Made by a program: the position numbers and the translations under genes. Below, piece after piece: positions 10,894 through 22,846 of a stretch of 64,000 bases of DNA. Position 1 is the first letter of the stretch. Each line of letters opens with the position of its first letter. Origin of the DNA: Mycolicibacterium sarraceniae (GTDB lineage: Bacteria; Actinomycetota; Actinomycetes; Mycobacteriales; Mycobacteriaceae); the NCBI RefSeq assembly GCF_010731875.1, contig NZ_AP022595.1, forward strand, positions 4,340,001 to 4,404,000, written 5' to 3'. Under the pieces are notes generated by a model. The model saw nothing but the letters and a program-made list of their open reading frames with translations. It did not search any database and was not told the origin of the DNA.

Positions 10894-12102
10894 CTAATTC
10901 AAGACATCGATACCGGGAAGGCTCTTGCCCTCAAGGTATTCCAGCGATGCACCGCCGCCGGTGGAAATGTGCGAGAAACCGTCGTCCGGCAGCCCGAGCT
11001 GACGCACCGCGGCAGCCGAATCACCACCGCCGACGACGCTGAACGCGCCCTTGCCGGTCGCGGCGACGATCGCCTCGGCCACCCCCTTGGTGCCCGCCGC
11101 GAACGCCGGGAACTCGAACACGCCCATCGGGCCGTTCCAGAAGATCGTGCGGGCGTTCGAGAGCAGCTTGGTGAACCGCTTGACCGACTCCGGACCGATA
11201 TCCAGACCCATCTTGTCGGCCGGGATCTGATCAGCCCAAACGGTTTCCGGCACCGAATCGGCCGCAAACTTCTCGGCGACGACGATATCGACCGGCAGGT
11301 GGATGACATCGCCGTATTTGTCGAGCAGCTGCTGACAGGTCTCGATCATCTCCTCCTGCAGCAGCGAGGTGCCCACCGAAACTCCTTGCGCGGCAAGGAA
11401 GGTGAAGCACATGCCACCGCCGATGACGATACTGTCGGCCTTGGTGGCCAGGTTCTCGATGACGGCCAGCTTGTCCGACACCTTGGATCCGCCCAGCACC
11501 ACGGCGTAGGGCCGCTCGGTGGAACTGGTCAGCTGCTCGAGCACCTTGACCTCGGCCGCCACTAGCGTGCCCGCGTAGTGCGGCAGCAGTGTGGCCACGT
11601 CGTAGACCGAGGCCTGCTTGCGGTGCACGACACCGAAGCCGTCGGACACGAAAGCGCCGTCATCGCCAACCAAGTCGACCAGGGCCTTGGCCAACGTCAA
11701 CCGCTCGGCATCGTCCTTCGACGTCTCCCGGGGATCGAACCGGATGTTCTCCAGCAGCAGCACATCGCCATCGGTCAGGCCCTCGGCCCGCGCCAGGGCG
11801 TCGGTGCCGATCACGTCACCGGCCAGCTGCACATGCCGTCCCAGCTTCTCCCCCAGCGCGGCCGCGACCGGCGCCAGCGAAAACTGCGGGTCCGGTCCAC
11901 CCGTGGGGCGGCCCAGGTGCGCGGTCACCACAACCTTGGCACCGGCGTCCGCCAGTGCCTTCAGCGTGGGCACCGACGCGATGATGCGGCCGGGATCAGC
12001 GATGGCACCGTCGGCGTCGAGCGGGACGTTCAGGTCGGAGCGCACCAGAACGCCCCGCCCTTCCACGCCCTCTTTCACCAGGTCGTCGAGAGTGGCGACC
12101 AT
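10894..12102 (-). CDS. pgk: Phosphoglycerate kinase
   Basis: Transfers phosphate from 1,3-bisphosphoglycerate to ADP. The start chosen is ATG at 12102 ([12 protein letters not shown]), 2 bases after the gap stop, giving 402 residues. A longer reading would extend into gap. Diagnostic segments are [10 protein letters not shown], the substrate loop [18 protein letters not shown], and the C-terminal nucleotide loop GGGDSAAAV. Second gene of the gap operon. Confidence 0.98.
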   Translation of the reverse strand: MVATLDDLVKEGVEGRGVLVRSDLNVPLDADGAIADPGRIIASVPTLKALADAGAKVVVTAHLGRPTGGPDPQFSLAPVAAALGEKLGRHVQLAGDVIGTDALARAEGLTDGDVLLLENIRFDPRETSKDDAERLTLAKALVDLVGDDGAFVSDGFGVVHRKQASVYDVATLLPHYAGTLVAAEVKVLEQLTSSTERPYAVVLGGSKVSDKLAVIENLATKADSIVIGGGMCFTFLAAQGVSVGTSLLQEEMIETCQQLLDKYGDVIHLPVDIVVAEKFAADSVPETVWADQIPADKMGLDIGPESVKRFTKLLSNARTIFWNGPMGVFEFPAFAAGTKGVAEAIVAATGKGAFSVVGGGDSAAAVRQLGLPDDGFSHISTGGGASLEYLEGKSLPGIDVLN

Positions 12103-12104
12103 GG

Positions 12105-13145
<1,041 letters not shown>

Positions 13146-13364
13146 TCAGTACCCGGGCCCAGCCTAATCGCGTGCTCACCGGCGTGCGCGACCGCCCGGA
13201 TCGTCACCCGTTTTGGGGCCCGCTCTGGTCTCGACGGGGCGAGCCGGTCCAGCGTTCCCGGATCGCGGGCAGCGTGCCGTGGCGCTGCACCGTGGTCTGC
13301 GCGTCGCCGAGTACCCGAAACCGCCCGCCCCGCTCGAATGCTGCCCCGCCATTATTCTGTTGTG

Positions 13365-14042
13365 ATGGCACATGTCCTGTCGGTCAATGTGTCGGCTCAC
13401 GCGCGTAAGAACCCGGACACGAAGGCGCCGAAGCCGACGGGTATCGACAAGGTGGCCACCACGGAGACGGTGCAGGTGCGCTCTCCCGGGCCGATGCGTG
13501 AAGGCCTTGGCAGCGGTCTGGTCGGCGACACCATCGGCAATCAGAAGCTGCACGGCGGTGCCGACCAAGCCGTCTACGCCTACGCCCGCGAAGACCTCGA
13601 CGAGTGGGCGGGGCGGCTGTCGCGGCCGCTGGCCAACGGCATGTTCGGCGAGAACTTCACCACCGTCGGCGTCGACGTCACAGGAGCCCGCATCGGTGAC
13701 CGCTGGCGCGTCGGCACGGCGGGATTGCTGCTGGAAGTCTCCGCGCCCCGCACCCCGTGCCGGACCTTCGAGAAATTCCTGGACATCGACGGCTGGATCA
13801 AGACGTTCACCGCTGCCGGTAAACCCGGTGCGTATCTGCGGGTCATCGCGCCGGGGACCGTGCGGGCCGGCGACACCATCGAGATCGAGCACCGGCCCGA
13901 CCACGATGTGACGATCGGCCTGGTCTACCGCGCCAAGATGTCGGATCCCAGCCTGCTGCCCCAGCTGGTGGCCGCCGATGCGCTCTCGGCCGAACTCAAG
14001 GCCTTCGTGGCTAAGCGGACCGGTCTAAGCGTCCTCGAGTAG
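13365..14042 (+). CDS. MOSC domain-containing protein
   Basis: A 225-residue protein. MOSC domains bind the molybdenum cofactor or carry sulfur, and this stand-alone form resembles the YiiM group linked to detoxification of N-hydroxylated compounds. Visible family segments are [29 protein letters not shown], and the conserved Cys in [14 protein letters not shown] at 13365 is used; a GTG lies one codon upstream. The 3' end overlaps the 3' end of convergent whiA by 18 bases. The exact substrate is unknown. Confidence 0.88.
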   Translation: MAHVLSVNVSAHARKNPDTKAPKPTGIDKVATTETVQVRSPGPMREGLGSGLVGDTIGNQKLHGGADQAVYAYAREDLDEWAGRLSRPLANGMFGENFTTVGVDVTGARIGDRWRVGTAGLLLEVSAPRTPCRTFEKFLDIDGWIKTFTAAGKPGAYLRVIAPGTVRAGDTIEIEHRPDHDVTIGLVYRAKMSDPSLLPQLVAADALSAELKAFVAKRTGLSVLE

Positions 14043-15002
14043 ATCCGGGGTGACGGCCGACTCGGTATCAGGGATGCCGTCCTGTTTTGCCTTCCGGTCG
14101 GCCATCGACAGCAGACGCCGAATACGGCCGGCCACAGCATCTTTGGTCATCGGCGGGTCGGCGAGCCGGCCCAGCTCCTCCAGCGAAGCCTGACGGTGTT
14201 CGACCCGCAGCCGGCCAGCGGTGGCCAGGTGGTCGGGCACCGTGTCGGCCAGGATCTCCAACGCCCGCTCAACGCGGGCCGCAGCGGCCACCGCGGCGCG
14301 GGCCGAGCGGCGCAGGTTCGCATCGTCGAAGTTGGCCAGCCGGTTGGCGGTGGCGCGCACCTCGCGGCGCATCCGCCGTTCCTCCCACGTCAGCCGGGTG
14401 TCCTGGGCGCCCATCCGGGTCAGCAGCGCGCCGATGGCCTCGCCGTCGCGCACCACGACCCGGTCGGTCCCCCGCACCTCGCGCGCCTTGGCGCTGACCC
14501 CGAGCCGCCGGGCGGCACCGACCAACGCCAGCGCGGCTTCCGGTCCAGGACAACTCACTTCGAGCGCCGACGACCGTCCCGGCTCGGTCAGCGAGCCGTG
14601 CGCGAGAAATGCGCCGCGCCACGCCGCTTCCGCGTCGCCGACGCTGCCGCCGACCACCTGGGCGGGCAGACCCCGCACGGGCCGGCCGCGCATGTCGAGC
14701 AGACCCGTCTGGCGGGCCAGCGCCTCACCGTCCTTGGCGACCCGGACCAGGTAGCGGGTGCTCTTGCGGATGCCGCTGGCCGACAGCACGTGCACCACCG
14801 CGTTGTAGCCGTATAGATCGTAGATGTCTTTGCGCAGCCGCCGGGCGATGATGCCCAGGTCCACTTCGGCCTCGACGACCACCTGGCCCGACACGATGTG
14901 CAGGCCACCGGCGAAGCGCAACAGCGAGGCCACCTCCGCGCGGCGGGCAGTCACAGAATTGACTGCCAACCGGCTGAGTTCGTCCTTCACCTCGGCCGTC
15001 AT
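14025..15002 (-). CDS. whiA: WhiA sporulation/cell-division regulator homologue
   Basis: WhiA proteins combine a LAGLIDADG-like N-terminal fold with a C-terminal helix-turn-helix. In Streptomyces WhiA activates sporulation genes; in mycobacteria the role is less clear. The 325-residue reading from ATG at 15002 ([12 protein letters not shown]) overlaps the yvcK stop by ATGA, as in relatives; an ATG two codons upstream also exists. The C-terminal DNA-binding region contains [20 protein letters not shown]. Part of a rapZ-yvcK-whiA cluster. Confidence 0.95.
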   Translation of the reverse strand: MTAEVKDELSRLAVNSVTARRAEVASLLRFAGGLHIVSGQVVVEAEVDLGIIARRLRKDIYDLYGYNAVVHVLSASGIRKSTRYLVRVAKDGEALARQTGLLDMRGRPVRGLPAQVVGGSVGDAEAAWRGAFLAHGSLTEPGRSSALEVSCPGPEAALALVGAARRLGVSAKAREVRGTDRVVVRDGEAIGALLTRMGAQDTRLTWEERRMRREVRATANRLANFDDANLRRSARAAVAAAARVERALEILADTVPDHLATAGRLRVEHRQASLEELGRLADPPMTKDAVAGRIRRLLSMADRKAKQDGIPDTESAVTPDLLEDA

Positions 15003-16060
15003 CGCCACGGGTCGTCACCTCTCGGTCCGTTTCCAGTTGGGCCTTGCACCCCATCCCCCTGTCCAATTCCTCCGGCCGGTTCGGACGCAGCCGACGGAAG
15101 GGAAGATGCCGCGGGAATCGTGTTCCGGGTACGCACACCGTCAAGTGCTGCAGCCAGCTTCGCCGGGTCATGTAAAGGTGTACCAGGTCTGGAGACGTCA
15201 GCAAACCGAACCGAAGCTTCCAGCAGGCTTGCGGTGCGGCGAAGTTGGTCACGCTCCCGTTCAGAGGGGACGCGGGCGGCGTCCACGATGATCTCGTCGA
15301 CGGCGAAGCCCGGCGCATGCTGACCGAGTACGTGCAGATGACGCTCGGCGGAGAAGCCGGCGGTCTCCCCCGGCTCGGCCACCAGATTCAGCAGCAGGGC
15401 GCGACTCGCGGTGGTGGCTTTCAGCGCGGCCGCCAGCTCGGGCACCAGGACGTGCGGGATGACACTGGTGAACCAGGAGCCCGGCCCGAGCACCACCAGA
15501 TCGGCCGTCATGATGGCATCGATCGCCTGTCGGGTCGCGGGCGGATCGCCGGGCAGCAGACGCACACGACGTACTTTGCCCGGGGTGGTCGCCACCGCCA
15601 CCTGACCGCGGATCACCCGGCTCATCCGGGGGTCCCCGTCCAGACCGGACACGTCGGCCTCGATCTGCAGGGCGATCGGGCACATCGGCAGGACTCGGCC
15701 CTTGACCCCCAGGATGCGGCCCAGCTCATCGAGCGCGGCCACCGGATCGGCCAGCAACTCGTTGAGCCCGGCCAGCATCAGGTTGCCGATCGGGTGCCCG
15801 GCCAGCGCACCATTGCCCCCGAACCGATGCTGCAGGATGGTGGCCCACAGCCGCCCATGCGGACTGTCAGAAGCCAAGGCGGCCAACGCCATTCGCAGGT
15901 CACCCGGGGGCACGATATCCAACTCGCTGCGCAGCCGGCCCGACGATCCGCCGTCGTCGGCCACGGTGACCACCGCGGTGATGTCGTGGGTGAGGCGGCG
16001 CGCCGCCGAGAGCGTCGCATACAAACCGTGCCCACCACCGAGGGCGACGATACGGCTCAT
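14999..16060 (-). CDS. yvcK: YvcK/CofD-like gluconeogenesis and cell-shape factor (Rv1422-like)
   Basis: A 353-residue member of the UPF0052/CofD-like family. In Bacillus and mycobacteria (CuvA) these proteins affect cell wall growth and growth on gluconeogenic carbon sources, and they bind UDP-sugars. N-terminal [14 protein letters not shown] and [15 protein letters not shown] are diagnostic, followed by [12 protein letters not shown] and [11 protein letters not shown]. The last 30 residues form a low-complexity Pro/Gly tail. Four-base overlaps join it to rapZ upstream and whiA downstream. Confidence 0.94.
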   Translation of the reverse strand: MSRIVALGGGHGLYATLSAARRLTHDITAVVTVADDGGSSGRLRSELDIVPPGDLRMALAALASDSPHGRLWATILQHRFGGNGALAGHPIGNLMLAGLNELLADPVAALDELGRILGVKGRVLPMCPIALQIEADVSGLDGDPRMSRVIRGQVAVATTPGKVRRVRLLPGDPPATRQAIDAIMTADLVVLGPGSWFTSVIPHVLVPELAAALKATTASRALLLNLVAEPGETAGFSAERHLHVLGQHAPGFAVDEIIVDAARVPSERERDQLRRTASLLEASVRFADVSRPGTPLHDPAKLAAALDGVRTRNTIPAASSLPSAASEPAGGIGQGDGVQGPTGNGPRGDDPWR

Positions 16061-16974
16061 TCGCGACCCAGATCGCGGTGCAGCACGCGGACCGACAGAT
16101 GCTCGTTGTGCTCGAGCAGTCCGGCGAGCGCCTCGGCCATGGCGACACTGCGGTGCTTGCCGCCGGTGCAGCCGATGGCCACGGTCATATAGCGCTTCCC
16201 CTCCCGCTGGTAGCCGTCGACGACGAGCCCCAGCAGCTGATGGTAGGTCTGCAGGAACTCCTCGGCACCAGGTTGGCTCAGGACGTAGGCACGGACCGCC
16301 GGATGCTGGCCGGTGTGCGGCCGGAGCGCGTCGACCCAGTGCGGGTTGGGCAGGAAGCGGACGTCCATCACCATGTCGGAGTCCATCGGCAGACCGTACT
16401 TGAACCCGAACGACTCAACCGTCACGCTGGTCTGCGCGACGACCTCCCCGCCGAAGGCCCGTTCGATGCTCTCCCGCAAGCCGTGCACCGACAGGGTCGA
16501 GGTGTCGATGACCAGATCCGCCGACGCCCGCACCGGGGCCAGCATGGATCGCTCGGCGGCGATGCCCTCGGCCAGCGTCTGGTTGCCCTGCAGTGGATGA
16601 CTGCGCCGGTTGTTCTCGTACCGGCGCACCAAGATGACGTCGGAGGCTTCCATGAACAGCACCCGCGCGTGAATGTTGCGGGTGGCCAGCTCGATGCGCA
16701 CCGACTCCAGGTCACCGGTGAAGCCACGAGAGCGCACATCCATCACCACCGCCAGTTTGGTGATCCGCGAGCCGGCAGCCAGGCCGAAGTCGACCATCCT
16801 GGCGATGAGTTCGGGCGGCAGATTGTCGGCCACATACCAGCCGAGATCTTCCAGAACTTTCGCGGCGGTTCCGCGCCCGGCCCCGGACAGACCGGTCACC
16901 AACACCACGTCGATACCCAATTCCTCGCCGGCCACTCCGGTGTGCATATTTTCGCCTGTGCTGTTTTCTCTCAT
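16057..16974 (-). CDS. rapZ: RapZ-like nucleotide-binding protein
   Basis: A 305-residue member of the YvcJ/RapZ family. In E. coli RapZ guides decay of the GlmZ small RNA; in actinobacteria the role is not settled. The P-loop reads [14 protein letters not shown]: the usual Lys of the Walker A motif is Arg here, a change I recall from other mycobacterial homologues too. C-terminal family motifs are [10 protein letters not shown] and [14 protein letters not shown] overlap with the end of uvrC upstream and 4-base overlap with yvcK downstream. Confidence 0.93.
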   Translation of the reverse strand: MRENSTGENMHTGVAGEELGIDVVLVTGLSGAGRGTAAKVLEDLGWYVADNLPPELIARMVDFGLAAGSRITKLAVVMDVRSRGFTGDLESVRIELATRNIHARVLFMEASDVILVRRYENNRRSHPLQGNQTLAEGIAAERSMLAPVRASADLVIDTSTLSVHGLRESIERAFGGEVVAQTSVTVESFGFKYGLPMDSDMVMDVRFLPNPHWVDALRPHTGQHPAVRAYVLSQPGAEEFLQTYHQLLGLVVDGYQREGKRYMTVAIGCTGGKHRSVAMAEALAGLLEHNEHLSVRVLHRDLGRE

Positions 16975-18971
16975 CGCGTCGCCTGTTGAGCAGACTGATC
17001 TTCACCGACACGCTCGTCCACCACAGCCGATCCCGCCGAATCCACGCCAACGCCTAGCGCTTCCAGTACCGCGGCGGCCGTCGCGGCCCCGATGCCCGGC
17101 ACCGAGGTGATCTCCTCGACGCTCGCCTGACGCAGTCTCGCCAGCGAGCCGAAGTGAGCCACCAGCGCCTTGCGGCGGATATCCCCGAGGCCGGGCACCG
17201 AATCCAGCGCCGAGGCCGTCATCCGCTTGGACCGCTTGCTGCGGTGGTAGGTGATCGCGAAGCGGTGGGCTTCATCCCGCACCCGCTGCAACAGATAGAG
17301 GCCCTCACTGTTCCTGGGGAGAATGACGGCATCTATCTCGCCGGGCACCCACACCTCCTCGAGACGCTTGGCCAGACCGATCACCGCGACGTCGGTGACG
17401 CCGAGATCGTCGAGCACCGCCTGGGCGGCGTTGACCTGAGGAGCGCCGCCGTCGACAACGTAGAGATTGGGCGGGTAGGCGAACTTGCGGGATTTACCTT
17501 CTGCGGTGAATTCCTCAATGGGTCGTTGCTGGTCCTGGACATGGCGGGTGAAGCGTCGCCGGGTCACCTCGGCGATCGACGCCACATCATCAGAACGCCC
17601 CTCACCGGCGGCCTCCTTGATCGCGAAATGCCGGTAGTCGGACTTGCGTGGCAGACCGTCCTCGAACACCACCAGGGAGGCCACCACATCGGTGCCCTGA
17701 ACGTGGCTGATATCGACGCACTCGACACGCAGCGGCGCGTCGGCCAGACCTAGGGATTCCTGAATATTCTGCAGCGCAGCCGATCTGGCGGTGAAGTCGC
17801 CGGCACGCTTGAGCTTGTGCTGCTGCAGTGCCTCCTGCGCATTGCGGTGCACCGTCTCGGCAAGCGCCTTCTTGTCACCGCGCTGCGGCACCCGCAGCGC
17901 CACCCGCGAACCGCGCAGGCCAGCGAGCCAATCGCCGAGCTCATCGGCATTCGGCGGCAGGCACGGCACCAGCACCTCGCGCGGCACCGGGTTGGTGGCT
18001 TCATCGGCGGCGCCACCCAATTCGGCCTGGTCGCCATAGAATTGGGTGAGGAACTGTTCGACCAGCTGGGATTGCGCGGATTCGCCTGGGTCACCAGGCT
18101 TTTCGACAACCCAGCCACGCTGGCCGCGTACCCGCCCGCCCCGGACGTGGAAGACCTGTACGGCGGCCTCCAAGTCGTCGTCGGCGAAAGCCACCACATC
18201 GGCGTCGGTGCCGTCACCGAACACGACGGCCTGCTTCTCCAGGGCGCGCTTGAGTGCGGCAATATCGTCGCGCAGTCGGGCGGCCCGCTCGAAGTCGAGT
18301 TCGGCGGACGCGGCGTTCATCTGATGTTCCAGCTCGCGGGCGAAGCGATCGGTCTTGCCGGACAAGAAATCGCAAAAGTCTCCGACGATCTCGCGATGCT
18401 CCTCGGCACTGACCCGGCCCACGCATGGCGCCGAACACTTGTCGATGTAACCCAGCAGACACGGGCGCTCGATCTGGCTGTGCCGCTTGAAGACTCCGGC
18501 CGAGCAGGTGCGCGCGGGAAACACCCGGATCAGCAGATCGAGGGTCTCCCGAATGGCCCAGGCATGCGAGTACGGGCCGAAGTAGCGCACCCCCTTGCGC
18601 CGCGGACCGCGGTAGACGAATAGCCGCGGATAATCCTCGTTGAGCGTGACGGCCAGCACCGGGTACGACTTGTCATCGCGGTAGCGGACGTTGAACCGAG
18701 GGTCGAACTCCTTGATCCAGTTGTATTCCAGCTGCAGCGCCTCGACCTCGGTGGTGACCACCGTCCACTCGACCTTGGCCGCAGTGGTCACCATCTGGCG
18801 GGTACGCGGATGCAGTGCGGAGATGTCCTGGAAGTACGACGTCAGGCGGCTACGCAGGCTCTTGGCCTTGCCGACGTAGATCACTCGGCCGTGCGGATCC
18901 CGGAATCGATAGACACCCGGCTCGACTGGAATCGACCCGGGCGCTGGCCGGTACGACGCGGGATCGGGCAC
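16971..18971 (-). CDS. uvrC: Excinuclease ABC subunit C
   Basis: Makes both incisions around bulky DNA lesions in nucleotide excision repair. At 666 residues it is full length. The order is as expected: GIY-YIG nuclease at the N-terminus (PGVYRFRD, then [14 protein letters not shown]), Cys-rich segment [16 protein letters not shown] domain around residues 205-240, the RNase H-like second nuclease ([22 protein letters not shown]), and tandem helix-hairpin-helix at the C-terminus. The start is GTG. It is followed directly by rapZ with a four-base overlap. Confidence 0.97.
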   Translation of the reverse strand: MPDPASYRPAPGSIPVEPGVYRFRDPHGRVIYVGKAKSLRSRLTSYFQDISALHPRTRQMVTTAAKVEWTVVTTEVEALQLEYNWIKEFDPRFNVRYRDDKSYPVLAVTLNEDYPRLFVYRGPRRKGVRYFGPYSHAWAIRETLDLLIRVFPARTCSAGVFKRHSQIERPCLLGYIDKCSAPCVGRVSAEEHREIVGDFCDFLSGKTDRFARELEHQMNAASAELDFERAARLRDDIAALKRALEKQAVVFGDGTDADVVAFADDDLEAAVQVFHVRGGRVRGQRGWVVEKPGDPGESAQSQLVEQFLTQFYGDQAELGGAADEATNPVPREVLVPCLPPNADELGDWLAGLRGSRVALRVPQRGDKKALAETVHRNAQEALQQHKLKRAGDFTARSAALQNIQESLGLADAPLRVECVDISHVQGTDVVASLVVFEDGLPRKSDYRHFAIKEAAGEGRSDDVASIAEVTRRRFTRHVQDQQRPIEEFTAEGKSRKFAYPPNLYVVDGGAPQVNAAQAVLDDLGVTDVAVIGLAKRLEEVWVPGEIDAVILPRNSEGLYLLQRVRDEAHRFAITYHRSKRSKRMTASALDSVPGLGDIRRKALVAHFGSLARLRQASVEEITSVPGIGAATAAAVLEALGVGVDSAGSAVVDERVGEDQSAQQATR

Positions 18972-18980
18972 GCCCCCAGG

Positions 18981-21189
<2,209 letters not shown>

Positions 21190-21460
21190 CGTTGCCGCCT
21201 GTCATTTCTCACTTGATGCTGCTGTAGACAGTATGAACCACCACAGGCGGCCCACTATTGCCCGTCCTGTTCAGCGGCCCGACCGGCGCCCGCGTCTTCG
21301 GATAACCGCAGGCCAGCTGTGCGGTGTGGCGTACGTGGCGGGACGGACCGCGGGGTGAACGACGGATGAACACTCAGGGCTCACTGCCCTATGGTTGACA
21401 TCGGGGTGCCGGCCGTGCAGTCTCATAGCTTCGGAAGCGAAGCCAACACTGAGGAGTGCG
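21190..21460. promoter_or_regulatory. Divergent intergenic region between ribBA and mgtE
   Basis: About 270 bases hold the start regions of two divergent genes. A perfect -35 hexamer TTGACA lies at 21395-21400 on the plus strand, but no good -10 follows at normal spacing. Just before the mgtE ribosome-binding site is a short hairpin, GCTTCG-GAAG-CGAAGC (about 21428-21443). I looked for an M-box magnesium riboswitch and an FMN riboswitch and could not recognise either by eye. Confidence 0.35.
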
Positions 21461-22846
21461 ATGAAGGGTCCGGGTCTTGATGTCGGCGTTCTCGGTGTGC
21501 TGCCCGTCCGAGCCGACCACTTGGACTCCGCCGCCGCGGTCGACAAATGGCTGCGGTCGGCGGGGTCGGTCGAGCGAATTCGTCAGGTCGGCGCGATGTC
21601 GCGGGATAAGCTCGCCCGCTTCGCGTCCCTGCTCGACGCCTCGACGGGTCCCGAGCTGCTCGGCTCGGTCGATCCCGACCTGGCCACCCGGATCGTGCGA
21701 GCGGCCGAAGTCACCCAGTCGGCGCGGTGGCTGGAAGCACTCGAAACCGACGAGGCCGCCGAAGTCCTTCGGCGGCTGACCAATTCGGCCCGAGAAAAGC
21801 TGCTCGCGCAGGTCAACGAGTCTCAGGCGCTGGTTCTTCGCGGGGCCTTGCGCTGGCCTGCGACCTCGGTTGCCGCCCACATGCTGCCCGACGTGTTCAC
21901 CATTCCGGATTCGATCACAGCCGCCGAGGCGGAGGCCCTGCTGCGCACCCAGAGTGCGCAGGTGCGCAGCAGGGCGCGGGCCGGCGCTCTGATCTACGTG
22001 ACCGATGACGACCTCCGGCTGACCGGGTTTCTGGAGTTCCAGGATCTGGTGCTGGCCCAGCCCGATCAGCCGGTGGCGGAGCTGAGCAGTGAAGATCCCG
22101 TCTGGGTTCGTCCCACGGTCGACGCGGAGCAGGCCGCCCAGTCGCTGGTCGACTACGAGCTGGCCGCGCTGCCGGTGGTCGACGAGCATCGCAGGCTGCT
22201 CGGTGTCCTTACCGCCGACGCCGCGGCCGACATCCTCGAGACGGAGGCGACGCGGGACGCCGAACGCCAGGGTGGTTCGGAACCTCTCGAGGTCCCCTAC
22301 CTCCGCGCCTCACCGTTTCGGTTGTGGCGCAAGCGAATTGTCTGGCTGCTCGTGTTGTTCGTCGCCGAGGCGTACACCGGCACGGTATTGCGGGCGTTCG
22401 AGGACGAGATGGAGGCCGTCGTCGCGCTGGCGTTCTTCATCCCGCTGCTGATCGGCACCGGCGGAAACACCGGCACCCAGATCACCACCACCCTCGTGCG
22501 AGCCATGGGCACCGGGCAGGTTCGGCTGCGTGATCTGCCGGCGATCCTGACCAAGGAGATGTCGACCGGCTTCCTCGTCGCCCTCACCATGGCCGCCGCC
22601 GCGATCATCCGCTCGTGGACGCTGGGGGTCGGACCGCAGATCACCATCACGGTGTCCCTGACGGTCGCCGCGATCGTGCTGTGGTCGGCCCTGGTCTCCT
22701 CGGTGCTGCCGCTGATCCTCAAGAAGTGCAAGGTGGACCCCGCGGTCGTGTCGGCACCGATGATCGCCACCATCGTCGACGGCACCGGGCTGATCATCTA
22801 CTTCTGGATCGCCCACGCCACGCTGCCGCAGTTGGCCGGGCTCTAG
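21461..22846 (+). CDS. mgtE: Magnesium transporter MgtE
   Basis: An Mg2+ channel/transporter of 461 residues in the plasma membrane. It shows the three parts of the family: an N-terminal helical MgtE_N domain (RLASL-type repeats around residues 40-130), a CBS pair (DLRLTGFLEFQDLV and DEHRRLLGVLTADAAADIL, about residues 165-270), and a membrane domain with the signature FIPLLIGTGGNTGTQ and a C-terminal PMIATIVDGTGLIIYFWIA. ATG at 21461 is preceded by GAGGAG. It converges on, and overlaps by 4 bases, the VCBS-repeat gene. It is not part of the conserved rib cluster in M. tuberculosis. Confidence 0.93.
   Translation: MKGPGLDVGVLGVLPVRADHLDSAAAVDKWLRSAGSVERIRQVGAMSRDKLARFASLLDASTGPELLGSVDPDLATRIVRAAEVTQSARWLEALETDEAAEVLRRLTNSAREKLLAQVNESQALVLRGALRWPATSVAAHMLPDVFTIPDSITAAEAEALLRTQSAQVRSRARAGALIYVTDDDLRLTGFLEFQDLVLAQPDQPVAELSSEDPVWVRPTVDAEQAAQSLVDYELAALPVVDEHRRLLGVLTADAAADILETEATRDAERQGGSEPLEVPYLRASPFRLWRKRIVWLLVLFVAEAYTGTVLRAFEDEMEAVVALAFFIPLLIGTGGNTGTQITTTLVRAMGTGQVRLRDLPAILTKEMSTGFLVALTMAAAAIIRSWTLGVGPQITITVSLTVAAIVLWSALVSSVLPLILKKCKVDPAVVSAPMIATIVDGTGLIIYFWIAHATLPQLAGL

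Noticed and set aside
21235..21460. M-box or FMN riboswitch upstream of mgtE or ribBA
   Set aside because: The characteristic conserved boxes could not be recognised; only a short hairpin is seen. A covariance-model scan would decide.
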